From contig CANLBM010000001.1 of assembly GCA_947488845.1 (NCBI GenBank), positions 248,001-312,000 on the forward strand: 64,000 nt of DNA. The letters run 5' to 3'. Made by a program: the position numbers and the translations under genes. The notes under the pieces were generated by a model. It was not told the origin of the DNA and made no database searches. It saw nothing but the letters and a program-made list of their open reading frames with translations. Origin of the DNA: an uncultured Sphingomonadaceae bacterium. Its GTDB lineage: Bacteria; Pseudomonadota; Alphaproteobacteria; Sphingomonadales; Sphingomonadaceae. Shown piece after piece: positions 63,672 to 64,000 of this stretch (positions are counted from its first letter, which is position 1; every line of letters begins with the position of its first letter).

Positions 63672-64000
63672 TCAGGCTGCGACCGCATAAGGCTGAATAT
63701 CGCCGGAAAGATAGAGATTCCGCGCCTTTGCGCGGCTTAGCTTGCCGGAGCTGGTGCGCGGTAATGTCCGTGGTGGCACCAGTTCGATCACACAATTCAT
63801 CCCCGTGATCGCCCTGACCTTTTCCTTGATCTCGTTCCGCAACCGCAAACGCTCGATTTCATCCGAGGTCCGGCATTGGACCAGCACAGCGGGCGTTTCT
63901 TCCCCGCCAGGCGTGGTAATCGCAAAGGCGGCAATGTCGCCAGCCTTGAAGCCGGGCAATTGTTCCACCGCCCATTCGATATCCTGCGGCCAATGGTTTT
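63672..64000 (-). CDS. Fatty acyl-AMP ligase, C-terminal part (truncated by window edge)
   Basis: The frame is open to the right edge and gives about 108 C-terminal residues: HWPQDIEWAVEQLPGFK, then AFAI, VIELVPPRTLPRTSSGKLSRAKA and a short tail. The SSGKLSR lysine motif and the HWPQDIE motif belong to fatty acyl-AMP ligase/FadD32-like enzymes, which load acyl-AMP onto carrier proteins rather than CoA. The N-terminal catalytic domain lies outside the window. Confidence 0.85.
   Translation of the reverse strand, partial: NHWPQDIEWAVEQLPGFKAGDIAAFAITTPGGEETPAVLVQCRTSDEIERLRLRNEIKEKVRAITGMNCVIELVPPRTLPRTSSGKLSRAKARNLYLSGDIQPYAVAA

Overview
The window looks like chromosomal DNA of an alphaproteobacterium of the order Sphingomonadales, probably a Sphingopyxis/Sphingorhabdus-like lineage (the genus is inference). 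Indications are the moderately high GC, many TonB-dependent receptors, a CC_3452-family secreted protein, GxxExxY-type repeat modules, and two interspersed palindromic repeat families in the gaps. Housekeeping genes (guaA, gyrB, rpmB, tadA, rsh, rpsU) lie on both sides of a large catabolic block. No rRNA, tRNA, CRISPR array or insertion sequence was recognised.

Layout. 1-1034: zeta-toxin-like kinase, then a hicBA pair whose hicA is frameshifted. 1350-5470: guaA, a ZIP-type metal transporter and an acyl-CoA synthetase. 5550-8580: repeat-rich zone with one intact GxxExxY gene, two remnants of the same module in which a dispersed palindromic element replaces the gene, a nitroreductase-marR operon under a 21-bp perfect inverted repeat, and a decayed second marR end. 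8685-10253: two lipoproteins, one with an HExxH metallopeptidase motif. 10465-14130: thioesterase, gyrB and a DCC thiol protein.

14133-39938 is the most notable part. It appears to be a steroid (or steroid-like terpenoid) catabolic island: two near-duplicate TonB receptors, four short-chain dehydrogenases, a ketosteroid isomerase with all three catalytic residues at canonical positions, an epoxide hydrolase of the limonene-epoxide type, three acyl-CoA dehydrogenases (two adjacent and probably heteromeric), an SCP2-type thiolase next to a cysteine-free DUF35 protein, two zinc-free MDR reductases, a two-subunit thiamine-diphosphate E1 enzyme with its own free-standing 77-residue lipoyl domain, a LuxR-type regulator, a Rieske oxygenase, a GST/VOC/ThuA/SDR operon and a zinc alcohol dehydrogenase. 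39951-46902 continues with acyl-CoA metabolism: enoyl-CoA hydratase, acyl-CoA synthetase and succinyl-CoA:3-ketoacid CoA transferase, the last split by a HAD lipoprotein gene. A plausible flow is outer-membrane import, hydroxysteroid oxidation and isomerisation, CoA activation, beta-oxidation or retro-aldol side-chain removal, ring oxygenation, and feeding of acyl-CoAs to central metabolism. Substrate and reaction order are inference.

46993-64000: phytase/esterase-like protein, rpmB, tadA, a LytTR two-component system, HD-domain protein, HxlR regulator, rsh (ppGpp), FKBP prolyl isomerase, rpsU, a class II aldolase-family protein, an orphan molybdo-hydroxylase 2Fe-2S subunit, a Fur-regulated siderophore receptor, arsenate reductase, a ParA-like ATPase, a GGDEF-EAL protein and the C-terminal end of a fatty acyl-AMP ligase running off the right edge.
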